From an uncultured Sphingobacteriia bacterium (GTDB lineage: Bacteria; Bacteroidota; Bacteroidia; Chitinophagales; Chitinophagaceae): 5,660 nt of DNA. A model generated the notes under the pieces. That model worked only from the letters and a program-made list of their open reading frames with translations, was not told where the DNA came from and searched no databases. Of the stretch, positions 1-5,660 are shown in pieces. The stretch lies in assembly GCA_945957225.1 (NCBI GenBank), contig CAMFKK010000187.1, positions 1-5,660 of the forward strand. The letters are read 5' to 3'. The translations under genes and the position numbers were made by a program. Every line of letters starts with the position of its first letter. Position 1 is the first letter of the stretch.

Positions 1-537
1 GCGCGTTTCCGTTATGGCAAAGACAGTGTAGACGTTCCTTTTGTGATCAAGAACAATCCAAATTACAAAGCCACTGAAGCTGATTATGACGCGCAGGTAG
101 CTTTCTTGTTGCAAGTGCGTGACAAGTTTAATGAAGTACAAAAAGGCATCAAGAATCTCCGTTCTGTTCGCACACAGATCAATGATTTTAATGCCAAGCT
201 GGATAGCAATGGTACCAAGGAGCTCAAGCAAATGGGAGATAGCATTAATAAGCAATTAACCGCTATTGAAGAAGCTTTGTACCAAACCAAGGCCAAGAGC
301 TTCCAAGACGTATTAAACTTCCCTATTCGCTTAAATGATAAGTTAGCAGGCTTATATGGTGTTGCATCTAGTGGACAAAATGCACCAAGCAAACAAGCCA
401 TTGAAACCCTTGCAGACCTTGGTGGTCAGGCCGATGTTCAATTGGCTAAGCTGAAAAAGATTCTTACGCAAGATTTGAAAGCTTATAATAAGCTGATCAA
501 TGAAAAACAAGTACCAGTGATTGGTATTAAAAACTAA
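1..537 (+). CDS. VPS10/sortilin-like beta-propeller exported protein, C-terminal fragment (5' end outside window)
   Basis: The frame is open from base 1 and ends at TAA 535-537, giving 178 residues of a longer protein. A GTG at 43 is an internal codon, because the reading frame continues upstream of it without a stop. The visible part is the C-terminal tail only: a short beta-like stretch (about residues 1-20, containing VDVPFVIKNNP), then long charged and probably coiled helices (about 20-100, containing QVRDKFNEVQKGIKNLRSVR), the segment NFPIRLNDKLAGLYG (about 106-120), and a final helical pair ending near VPVIGIKN. This arrangement matches the C-terminus of the large (roughly 1000-residue) Bacteroidota proteins annotated as VPS10-domain or 'glycosyl hydrolase' BNR/sortilin propellers. 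The propeller itself lies outside the window. These proteins are usually exported; catalytic activity is not established for the family, so 'glycosyl hydrolase' should not be read as a function. A strong terminator follows 14 nt after the stop. I am confident of the coding region and fairly confident of the family. Confidence 0.82.
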   Translation, partial: ARFRYGKDSVDVPFVIKNNPNYKATEADYDAQVAFLLQVRDKFNEVQKGIKNLRSVRTQINDFNAKLDSNGTKELKQMGDSINKQLTAIEEALYQTKAKSFQDVLNFPIRLNDKLAGLYGVASSGQNAPSKQAIETLADLGGQADVQLAKLKKILTQDLKAYNKLINEKQVPVIGIKN

Positions 538-551
538 ACAGCTGAAAGTAG

Positions 552-583
552 AAAAGCCGTCTCAAAATTGGGACGGCTTTTTT
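552..583 (+). terminator. Rho-independent terminator of the VPS10-like gene, possibly bidirectional
   Basis: A 12-bp stem (552-563 pairing with 570-581, one T-G wobble, GC-rich core GCCGTC/GACGGC) closes a 6-nt loop AAAATT. The right arm runs into a six-T tract (578-583). It begins 14 nt after the stop of the upstream + strand gene and lies in the 69-nt gap between two convergent genes. Read on the - strand, the same hairpin is followed by four Ts, so it may also stop transcripts of the DUF5916 gene that ends at 607, though less strongly. Confidence 0.9.
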
Positions 584-606
584 ATGTGTTCTATTGACTA
601 AAACTA

Positions 607-2838
607 TTAGAGGTTTAACCAGTAATTTAGTTTGAATACAATGGCCCTATTCTTATTGCGGAACAGAGGATCCGTATAATAGTTATCCGTGTATACCAAG
701 AAAAAATCACTCATGGGTTTGTAGCGGTATTGCAAGCGACTATTGATATTGAAATTATTGCGCTGTGTATTGTATTGCAAGAAAGTAGTCCAGAATAATT
801 TGGTGCTAAAATTGTATTCAATTCTTGGAGCAATCAAAAACAATTCATCACTACCATATCCTTCAGGGAATTGTAATCGGTTATAATTCAATTGTAGCGC
901 CACATTCAAATGTGGTTGTTTGCGCAAATTAATGGTAGTGCTGATTCCTTGATAATTGCCATTGTAGAATCCTCCTCCATTTAAGCGTACCATTATATTG
1001 ATGGCTTTTCTAAAATCAGAACGGTATCCCAAACCAAATTGGTTGTATTGATAATTGCCTTTTGGTATGGGTTTGGCATCAGTAAAAGATGTGGAGAATA
1101 ACAAATTAGTTTCGTTCACGGATCCAAACACAAAAAGAAAACCGGTGTTCTTGAATTGCATTTGGTATTCTAATTCGTTGGAACGTTCATTGAGTGAATT
1201 GTCCGGGTTGAAAACCAGAAAATTGGTTAGTTGTAAACTATGTTGATTCACTTTTCCTTTTTTAGGAAATAGTTTGTATCCAAAATTATTGAAGACCTGT
1301 TTGAATCCTACTCTGATGCTGGTATCTCTGTCAGCGTCATAGTTATTGATGCGCTCCACAAATCCCATATCGGTATAAAAATTGGTACCTAAGTTGCCCA
1401 TATCAATAACGGCACTAAAATTTCTGCCATTGTAATTAACACCTGCATTATAGTAAGCATTTTCTGAACTAATGCCTTCTTTAAAGGAATGGTTATAAGC
1501 AGCCCATGCACTCCAGGTTCCTTTTAAATTATTGTATCCAAATTCTGCCCCTGCATTACGTCCATAAGCATCCAAGGGACGTTGTTTTTTCTCCGCTTCT
1601 GAAATCCCATTCTCTCTATTTAAAAAATAAGCCTTGATGGTTGAGCGTTTGAGTACGCGTTGGCTAATACTAGCAGCAGTATAATTTTCAGGTGAATAAG
1701 CACCCTGTCTACCCGTTTGGATATTCATCAAACCAACCCTGGTACCCTTGGCAATATTACCGGAAACTCTTGCCCCAAATAAAATGGGAATCTTGTTGCC
1801 ATCCTTGTCCAAACCAATGGTTCTTGAATAAAAAGGCCGAATGGGTGGAATACCATATTGAGAAAATAAGTCTGCATTCTCCAAGAAAAAAGTTCTGCGT
1901 TCTGGGAAAAAGATATTGAACCTACTTAGGTTGGTTACTTGTTGGTCAACTTCTACCTGAGAAAAATCTGGATTCACAGTTAAATCTAAATTCAAAGAAG
2001 AAGTCAATGCCATTTTTGCGTCAAAACCCGCGTTGCCGCTAGCCGCAGTGGCAACTCCGTTCTCTTGATCACTTGTTAGGTTGCCGGTAACAAAGGGAAT
2101 CAAGACCATATTGGATCCTGCTGCAGGAGGAGCTGTTTTCCAAACCAATGCTCCGGTATAACCAAGGTCCATAGATTTAAAATTCTGTGGCATGGGTGTC
2201 CAAGTAGAGTATTCATTGGCCTTGGTATCAATCCTAACTAGGTTAATCCCCCAAAGTAATTTTTCTGAGGAATACCTGATGCTTTTAAATGGTATGGCAA
2301 TCTCTGCCGTCCAACGGTCTGCATATTGTTTGGTGGCTGAAAACCATTTGTTGTCCCAGCTCCAAGAGGGGCCGCTATCATCATCAGCAAAAGGCAATTG
2401 GTCTTCACTTTGGGCATTAAAAGCATTCACCACAAAAAAGAATCCATTGGTACGCTGGTTGGTGGGGTCTAAAACAATGCCAATACCATCACTTCCGTCA
2501 TGACCAATATCTCTTTTTAAGGAACTGATAAATGCTTTGCCAGAATCAAAAGCGGTTACGCCAAAATAAATGAACTTATCATCATGGGCAATTCTAATAG
2601 AAGTCTGTCTCTGTGGTCTTCCTCCATCGGTTGGAAATTTGCGCCAGAATGCAGACATGGTATCGGCGCTAGCCCAAACGGCTTCTGTAAACTCACCGTC
2701 TATTTTAATGGATTCCGTAGTTTTTTGAATATGGTATTGGTAGTCTTTTTGAAAGCGCTCGCCATTTTTCTCCTGGGCCAATAGTCCAGTATAGCCAAAT
2801 AAGATTAGTGCCAGCAGTAGTGTGGGTTTGATAGGCAT
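607..2838 (-). CDS. Exported CBM9-like / DUF5916 outer-membrane protein
   Basis: This 743-residue protein starts at ATG 2838-2836 and ends at TAA 609-607. Residues 1-21 form a signal peptide: a basic start (MPIKP), a Leu-rich core, and a likely cleavage near GLLAQ. Residues about 35-235 resemble the carbohydrate-binding family 9-like fold that precedes DUF5916: IDGEF at 46-50, WDNKW at 161-165, and the strand AEIAIPFKSIRY at about 178-189. The rest is DUF5916, with the family's hallmark segments TVNPDFSQVEVDQQ (287-300) and FFPERRTFFLEN (310-321). After that come alternating aromatic and polar strands rich in N, Y and F, ending FKLNYWLNL with a hydrophobic C-terminus, as expected of an outer-membrane beta-barrel. 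Length is normal for the family. The biochemical role is not known; carbohydrate binding is only suggested by the N-terminal fold. The ribosome binding site is weak, which is common in Bacteroidota. No frameshift or truncation is visible. The gene follows trmD by 119 nt and may have its own promoter. Confidence 0.9.
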   Translation of the reverse strand: MPIKPTLLLALILFGYTGLLAQEKNGERFQKDYQYHIQKTTESIKIDGEFTEAVWASADTMSAFWRKFPTDGGRPQRQTSIRIAHDDKFIYFGVTAFDSGKAFISSLKRDIGHDGSDGIGIVLDPTNQRTNGFFFVVNAFNAQSEDQLPFADDDSGPSWSWDNKWFSATKQYADRWTAEIAIPFKSIRYSSEKLLWGINLVRIDTKANEYSTWTPMPQNFKSMDLGYTGALVWKTAPPAAGSNMVLIPFVTGNLTSDQENGVATAASGNAGFDAKMALTSSLNLDLTVNPDFSQVEVDQQVTNLSRFNIFFPERRTFFLENADLFSQYGIPPIRPFYSRTIGLDKDGNKIPILFGARVSGNIAKGTRVGLMNIQTGRQGAYSPENYTAASISQRVLKRSTIKAYFLNRENGISEAEKKQRPLDAYGRNAGAEFGYNNLKGTWSAWAAYNHSFKEGISSENAYYNAGVNYNGRNFSAVIDMGNLGTNFYTDMGFVERINNYDADRDTSIRVGFKQVFNNFGYKLFPKKGKVNQHSLQLTNFLVFNPDNSLNERSNELEYQMQFKNTGFLFVFGSVNETNLLFSTSFTDAKPIPKGNYQYNQFGLGYRSDFRKAINIMVRLNGGGFYNGNYQGISTTINLRKQPHLNVALQLNYNRLQFPEGYGSDELFLIAPRIEYNFSTKLFWTTFLQYNTQRNNFNINSRLQYRYKPMSDFFLVYTDNYYTDPLFRNKNRAIVFKLNYWLNL

Positions 2839-2849
2839 AAGTTCATGGT

Positions 2850-2865
2850 CCCTGTTGCAACAGGG
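2850..2865. promoter_or_regulatory. Perfect 16-bp palindrome in the DUF5916 gene leader
   Basis: CCCTGTTGCAACAGGG is an exact inverted repeat with no mismatch, lying 11 nt upstream of the DUF5916 start codon (on the - strand). It could be a dimeric repressor site. In RNA it could form a 5-bp GC-rich hairpin (CCCTG/CAGGG) with a TTGCAA loop that overlaps or flanks the ribosome binding region. A second, imperfect dyad (TTTTG-TG-CAAAA, 2866-2877) abuts it, followed by the end of an eight-A run (2874-2881). The palindrome is directly visible; a regulatory role is inference. Confidence 0.5.
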
Positions 2866-2899
2866 TTTTGTGCAAAAAAAAGCTTTCTATTGTGGATGG

Positions 2900-2922
2900 A
2901 ACGTTAAACAATTGAAAACGTT
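2900..2922. repeat. Cluster of three 6-bp palindromes between trmD and the DUF5916 gene
   Basis: AACGTT (2900-2905), CAATTG (2909-2914) and a second AACGTT (2917-2922) lie within 23 bp. The two AACGTT copies start 17 bp apart and nearly mirror each other around CAATTG. Short palindromes are common in AT-rich gaps, so this may be chance; if functional, it would most likely be a paired protein-binding site upstream of the DUF5916 gene. No convincing -33/-7 promoter pair was found in this gap. Confidence 0.25.
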
Positions 2923-2957
2923 ACAAATCAAGGATAAATGGTAGTTAGACAGTAAGA

Positions 2958-3635
2958 TTATTCATCAAGCAAGTCAGGTCTGCGTTCACGGGTACGCTGT
3001 AAGGATTGTTCATAGCGCCATTCTTCTACTTTTTTAGGATCACCCTGGGTGAGAATTTCAGGTACTTTGCTGCCCCTAAAATCTGCTGGACGGGTATAGA
3101 CAGGTGGTGCCAATAAATTATCTTGAAAGGAATCAAATAGGGCAGAGGTTTCATCATTGAGTACACCCGGAATCAATCGCCCCACGGCGTCTACCACCAC
3201 AGCAGCAGCTAATTCTCCACCACTGAGTACATAGTCACCAATAGAAATTTCCATGGTTACATATTGCTGTCTAATGCGTTCATCAATGCCTTTGTAATGC
3301 CCACAAATGATGAGCAGGTTTTCCATCATGGACAATTGATTGGCCCTTTGTTGGTTAAATCTTGGTCCATCAGGAGTCATATAAATGATCTGGTCGTATT
3401 TTCGGTCTGTTTGCAATTCATCAATGGCATTGGCCAAGGGCTCGGGCATCATGACCATACCAGCGCCGCCTCCAAATTGATAATCGTCTACCTGCATATG
3501 TTTGTTGATGGCCCATTTGCGCAGGTTATGGCAGGCCACGGTGAGCAAGCCCTTTTCTTGGGCCCGCTTCATGATGCTATGTCCAAAAGGACTATCTAGC
3601 AATTCTGGCACTACCGTAATAATATCAATATGCAT
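2958..3635 (-). CDS. trmD: tRNA (guanine-N1-)-methyltransferase (m1G37)
   Basis: This 225-residue SPOUT (trefoil-knot) methyltransferase transfers a methyl group from S-adenosylmethionine to N1 of G37, next to the anticodon of tRNAs reading CNN-type codons, and so prevents +1 frameshifting. It acts in the cytosol as a homodimer. Visible family signatures are MHIDIITVVPELL at the N-terminus, the loop DYQFGGGAGM (51-60), YMTPDGPRFNQ (85-95), the knot segments ICGHYKGIDERI (110-121) and SIGDYVLSGGELAAAVVVDA (131-150), IPGVLN (155-160), PPVYTRP (177-183), and the C-terminal helical domain ending SLQRTRERRPDLL. CGHYKGIDER differs from the proteobacterial CGRYEGIDER; I recall this as usual in Bacteroidota. 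It is about 30 residues shorter at the C-terminus than the E. coli enzyme, also normal for the lineage. The start ATG (3635-3633) gives the expected N-terminus and lies 10 nt after the S4 gene's stop, so the two are probably cotranscribed. The usual neighbours rpsP, rimM and rplS are absent here. Confidence 0.97.
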   Translation of the reverse strand: MHIDIITVVPELLDSPFGHSIMKRAQEKGLLTVACHNLRKWAINKHMQVDDYQFGGGAGMVMMPEPLANAIDELQTDRKYDQIIYMTPDGPRFNQQRANQLSMMENLLIICGHYKGIDERIRQQYVTMEISIGDYVLSGGELAAAVVVDAVGRLIPGVLNDETSALFDSFQDNLLAPPVYTRPADFRGSKVPEILTQGDPKKVEEWRYEQSLQRTRERRPDLLDE

Positions 3636-3645
3636 CTAACTCAAT

Positions 3646-4035
3646 TTAGTCTTCACCCATGAATCCTCTAATATCTCTCAGGTCTCGCTTGGTTGGTCTA
3701 CCCACTTTGCTCAAGCGTTTTCCCGTTTGGAAACTGGCAGCCTGGAATTTAACCACGTCCAAATCTTCCGGTGGTGTAATGTCTTCATAGTGTTTAATGG
3801 CTTCAGGATAAGCTGCGCGTTTTTCTAATAAACCAGTTACTTGGATCACCCATTTTCTGCCTTCAGTTTTCACGTCAAACACGTCACCAATATTCACTGG
3901 TTTTGACGCTTTTACATTATTGCCCTGCAGCTTCACTTTGCCATTGTCACAAGCGTCTGCCGCCTGGCTTCTGGTTTTAAACAAACGGATGGCCCAGAGG
4001 TATTTATCAACGCGTAGTTTCTCTTTTGCTTCCAC
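3646..4035 (-). CDS. Hsp15-like S4-domain RNA-binding protein
   Basis: This is a 129-residue small basic protein. Residues about 8-55 form an S4 RNA-binding domain, with the signature RVDKYLWAIRLFKTRSQA (8-25) followed by GKVKLQG (32-38) and the strand NIGDVFDV (48-55). A charged linker and the basic tail VGRPTKRDLRDI (111-122) are characteristic of heat-shock protein 15 (HslR). In E. coli, Hsp15 binds free 50S subunits that still carry a nascent chain and helps recycle them. The same role here is inferred from similarity. The start is GTG (4035-4033); no in-frame ATG lies before the S4 motif, and this start gives the usual short N-terminus. It begins 5 nt after the peptidase stop and ends 10 nt before trmD, so it sits inside a tight three-gene cluster. 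Other small S4 proteins (RluB-like fragments, YbcJ type) are less likely given the tail. Confidence 0.9.
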   Translation of the reverse strand: MEAKEKLRVDKYLWAIRLFKTRSQAADACDNGKVKLQGNNVKASKPVNIGDVFDVKTEGRKWVIQVTGLLEKRAAYPEAIKHYEDITPPEDLDVVKFQAASFQTGKRLSKVGRPTKRDLRDIRGFMGED

Positions 4036-4040
4036 GGCTA

Positions 4041-5408
4041 TTATTTTCCTTCTGTATAAAACTGATGGAAATAAGGAATGGTTTCAATGCCTTTGTAAAA
4101 ATTGAAAATGTCAAATTTCTCATTAGGGCTATGTAAGTTATCAGAGTCCAAACCAAATCCCATGAATACAATTTTTAGTCCCAATTCTTTTTCAAACAAG
4201 GCACATATTGGAATACTTCCTCCACCTCTTACTGGAATAGGATCCTTGCCAAATGTGGCGTGGATGGCTTTTGCAGCAGCTTGGTACGCATCAGAATCAA
4301 TGGGAGTAATATAGGGTTCTCCACCATGGTGCTCTTCAGCTTTAACCGTAACACCTGCTGGCGCGATAGACTTAAAGTAGTTCAGCAATTTCTCAGTAAT
4401 CACTGTAGAAGATTGATTGGGCACCAAACGTGCAGAGATTTTTGCAAATGCTTTGGAAGGCAATACGGTCTTGGCACCTTCACCAGTATAACCACCCCAG
4501 ATCCCATTTACTTCTAAGGTTGGACGAATACCCGTTCTTTCATTGGTGGTATAACCTTTTTCACCCCAAAGACTGCTCACACCCAAATCGGTTTTGTATT
4601 CCGCCTCGTCAAAAGGTGCTTGGGCCATTTTGGCTCTTTCTTCTGGTGTTGATTCAATCACGCCATCGTAAAAACCAGGAATGGTAATATGGTTGTTCTC
4701 ATCATGACAAGAGGCAATCATTTTTGCCAGCATAGTAATGGGGTTAGCTACTGCGCCACCATATACGCCAGAATGCAGGTCACGATTGGGTCCTGTAATT
4801 TCTACTTCAATATAACTTAGACCACGAACACCAATATCAATAGAAGGATTCTCCATGCTGAGCATAGAAGTATCACTGATCAAAATCACATCGGCTTTTA
4901 ATAAGTCTTTATTGGCTTTGACAAATGTGGCCAAGTTAGGACTACCCACTTCTTCTTCCCCTTCAATCAAGAATTTTACGTTGGCTGGAAGGGTATTGGT
5001 TTGGGTCATAGTTTCCAATGCCTTAACGTGCATATAGAATTGGCCTTTGTCATCGCAGGAACCACGGGCAAAGATTTTTCCATCAATAATGGTTGGGTCA
5101 AAGGGGCCGCTTTTCCAAAGATCCAATGGATCAGCAGGCTGTACATCATAGTGACCATAGACCAAAATAGTTGGCTTTGCTGGATCAATGATTTTTTCTC
5201 CGTACACGATGGGGTGACCAGCTGTCTCATAAATTTTAACGGTATCTGCACCCGCTTCTTGTAAACGCTGTTGCACCATTTGGGCACAGGTTAACATGTC
5301 TGCTTTATGTTCCGTTCTGGCGCTCACACTGGGTACCCGCAAGAGCTCTAATAATTCATTTAGGAATCTTTCTTTATGTTGATCTTGGTATGCTTTCCAA
5401 ACTTGCAT
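4041..5408 (-). CDS. M20-family metallo-dipeptidase (PepV/CNDP type)
   Basis: This is a cytosolic di-zinc (or Mn) peptidase that hydrolyses dipeptides and related small peptides, probably for amino-acid recycling. I start it at ATG 5408-5406 (455 residues); an in-frame TTG two codons upstream is possible but less likely. All expected metal and catalytic residues are present, numbered from that ATG: His86 and Asp88 in YGHYDVQP, Asp119 in GSCDDKG, Glu152 (general base) and Glu153 in EGEEEVGS, Asp179 in ISDTSM, and His426 in NLHSPNE. His212 in RDLHSGVYGG corresponds to the dimer-contributed substrate contact of CNDP enzymes. The catalytic domain is split by a dimerisation domain (about 195-370). 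The length fits the CNDP/PepV branch rather than DapE or ArgE (about 375-380 residues). No signal peptide or membrane segment is seen. It is the first gene of the cluster with the S4 protein and trmD, and a -7 promoter element lies 26 nt upstream. Exact substrate is unknown. Confidence 0.93.
   Translation of the reverse strand: MQVWKAYQDQHKERFLNELLELLRVPSVSARTEHKADMLTCAQMVQQRLQEAGADTVKIYETAGHPIVYGEKIIDPAKPTILVYGHYDVQPADPLDLWKSGPFDPTIIDGKIFARGSCDDKGQFYMHVKALETMTQTNTLPANVKFLIEGEEEVGSPNLATFVKANKDLLKADVILISDTSMLSMENPSIDIGVRGLSYIEVEITGPNRDLHSGVYGGAVANPITMLAKMIASCHDENNHITIPGFYDGVIESTPEERAKMAQAPFDEAEYKTDLGVSSLWGEKGYTTNERTGIRPTLEVNGIWGGYTGEGAKTVLPSKAFAKISARLVPNQSSTVITEKLLNYFKSIAPAGVTVKAEEHHGGEPYITPIDSDAYQAAAKAIHATFGKDPIPVRGGGSIPICALFEKELGLKIVFMGFGLDSDNLHSPNEKFDIFNFYKGIETIPYFHQFYTEGK
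4047..4052 (-). promoter_or_regulatory. Ribosome binding site of the Hsp15-like gene, inside the peptidase 3' end
   Basis: On the - strand, GAAGGA lies over the peptidase's final Glu-Gly codons, 11 nt before the GTG start of the S4 gene. The spacing is longer than ideal. Together with the 5-nt gap to the peptidase stop, it points to translational coupling (re-initiation by ribosomes finishing the peptidase). It also supports the GTG as the real start. Confidence 0.5.
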
Positions 5409-5434
5409 AATCAATTGTTTAAATGGTTGAAGGG

Positions 5435-5442
5435 CAAAATTA
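5435..5442 (-). promoter_or_regulatory. Bacteroidota -7 promoter element upstream of the peptidase
   Basis: TAATTTTG on the - strand is an exact match to the Bacteroidota sigma-ABfr -7 consensus TAnnTTTG. It sits 26 nt before the peptidase ATG, so a transcript would start roughly 20 nt before the ATG. No clear TTG -33 element is seen at the usual 17-20 nt upstream (only TGG), so the promoter may be weak or the match may be chance. If real, it makes the peptidase, S4 protein and trmD a unit separate from the upstream transporter gene. Confidence 0.45.
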
Positions 5443-5464
5443 AGTCTTATTAATACACCATGGT

Positions 5465-5660
5465 TTAGGAAACCGGGTCTAATTGGTGCTTTTTATTGGA
5501 TACCAGATTTTCCATGGTCCATTGCATTCTGTGTTCAAAAGCGTGCTGCCGTTCTTTGCAATCCAGTTTGGTACAGATATTACAGCTAAAAGGTAGGCAA
5601 CCATCGGTATGAACAAAGAGTTCTATTCGGTCTCCAAACTCTTGTTGAATTAAACCTGCC
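5465..5660 (-). CDS. Probable cation diffusion facilitator (CDF) metal transporter, Cys-rich C-terminal tail (5' end outside window)
   Basis: The frame is open on the - strand from the right edge to TAA 5467-5465, giving 64 residues. The sequence begins AGLIQQEFGDRIELFVHTD, which reads like the end of the cytoplasmic ferredoxin-like dimerisation domain of CDF transporters (where acidic and His residues bind metal). It continues with a cysteine cluster, GCLPFSCNICTKLDC, spaced C-x4-C-x2-C-x4-C, followed by His39 and His43, and ends with MQWTMENLVSNKKHQLDPVS. I recall this tail from Bacteroidota CDF-family cation transporters, which export divalent metals such as Zn(II) by proton antiport at the inner membrane. 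That identification rests on memory of the tail alone, since the six membrane helices are outside the window. The stop is 56 nt before the peptidase ATG; no convincing terminator lies between. Coding is supported by the clean open frame and the domain-like composition up to the stop. Confidence 0.68.
   Translation of the reverse strand, partial: AGLIQQEFGDRIELFVHTDGCLPFSCNICTKLDCKERQHAFEHRMQWTMENLVSNKKHQLDPVS

Noticed and set aside
84..401. 105-codon open frame on the - strand inside the VPS10-like gene
   Set aside because: It is antisense to a well-supported coding frame and its Leu/Cys/Ser-rich translation resembles no protein family; it is a shadow.
2192..2503. 103-codon + strand frame opposite the DUF5916 gene
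   Set aside because: It is antisense to conserved CBM9-like codons, has no family features, and is explained by the composition of the real gene.
2805..2846. A 13-codon out-of-frame ORF on the - strand whose ATG (2846-2844) precedes and overlaps the DUF5916 start
   Set aside because: It has no ribosome binding site of its own and a short, unremarkable sequence; an ATG 8 nt upstream can easily arise by chance. It would matter only if conserved in relatives.
2880..2887. AAAGCTTT next to an eight-T run (on the - strand), considered as a trmD terminator
   Set aside because: It is a palindrome without room for a loop and has no GC-rich stem before the T-run.
3264..3599. 111-codon + strand frame opposite trmD
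   Set aside because: It overlaps conserved TrmD motifs on the other strand and has no recognisable domain or ribosome binding site.
5006..5287. 93-codon - strand frame overlapping the peptidase in another frame
   Set aside because: The peptidase frame carries all catalytic motifs across the same bases, with no sign of frameshift; the alternative frame has no family character.
5462..5474. Small inverted repeat GGTTT-AGG-AAACC over the stop codon of the transporter gene, considered as a terminator
   Set aside because: The stem is only 5 bp with a 3-nt loop and no T-run follows on the - strand, so it is not a credible Rho-independent terminator.

Overview
The window looks like an ordinary chromosomal stretch from a Bacteroidota bacterium, probably Chitinophagaceae or a close relative. 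The reasons are moderate-to-low GC, a DUF5916 outer-membrane protein, a VPS10/sortilin-like exported protein tail, a short 225-residue TrmD with the CGHYK variant, weak Shine-Dalgarno sequences, and a TAnnTTTG-type -7 element. The family-level placement is inference from protein style, not a database match.

Layout: on the left, the + strand carries the 3' end of a large VPS10/sortilin-type beta-propeller gene (1-537). A strong hairpin with a T-tract follows (552-583) and separates it from everything else, which is on the - strand and converges on it. Reading the - strand from the right edge, the order is: the 3' end of a probable cation diffusion facilitator (CDF) metal transporter with a Cys-rich tail (5465-5660); an M20-family dipeptidase of the PepV/CNDP type (4041-5408); an Hsp15-like S4 RNA-binding protein (3646-4035); trmD, the tRNA m1G37 methyltransferase (2958-3635); and a 743-residue exported CBM9-like/DUF5916 outer-membrane protein (607-2838).

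The peptidase, S4 and trmD genes have gaps of only 5 and 10 nt and are almost certainly one transcript. A perfect -7 element lies just upstream of the peptidase ATG. The S4 gene starts with GTG, and its best ribosome binding site lies inside the last codons of the peptidase gene, which suggests translational coupling. Hsp15-like protein and TrmD both serve translation (50S rescue, and reading-frame maintenance through tRNA m1G37), so the pairing makes sense. The peptidase is a housekeeping dipeptide recycler.

The DUF5916 gene is separated from trmD by 119 nt with no convincing terminator. That gap holds a perfect 16-bp palindrome 11 nt before the start codon and a cluster of short palindromes further upstream, so it may be under separate control.

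I see no phage, insertion sequence, CRISPR array, tRNA or rRNA, and no clear novel system. The items most worth a second look are the palindromic leader of the DUF5916 gene and the cysteine-rich tail of the truncated transporter.
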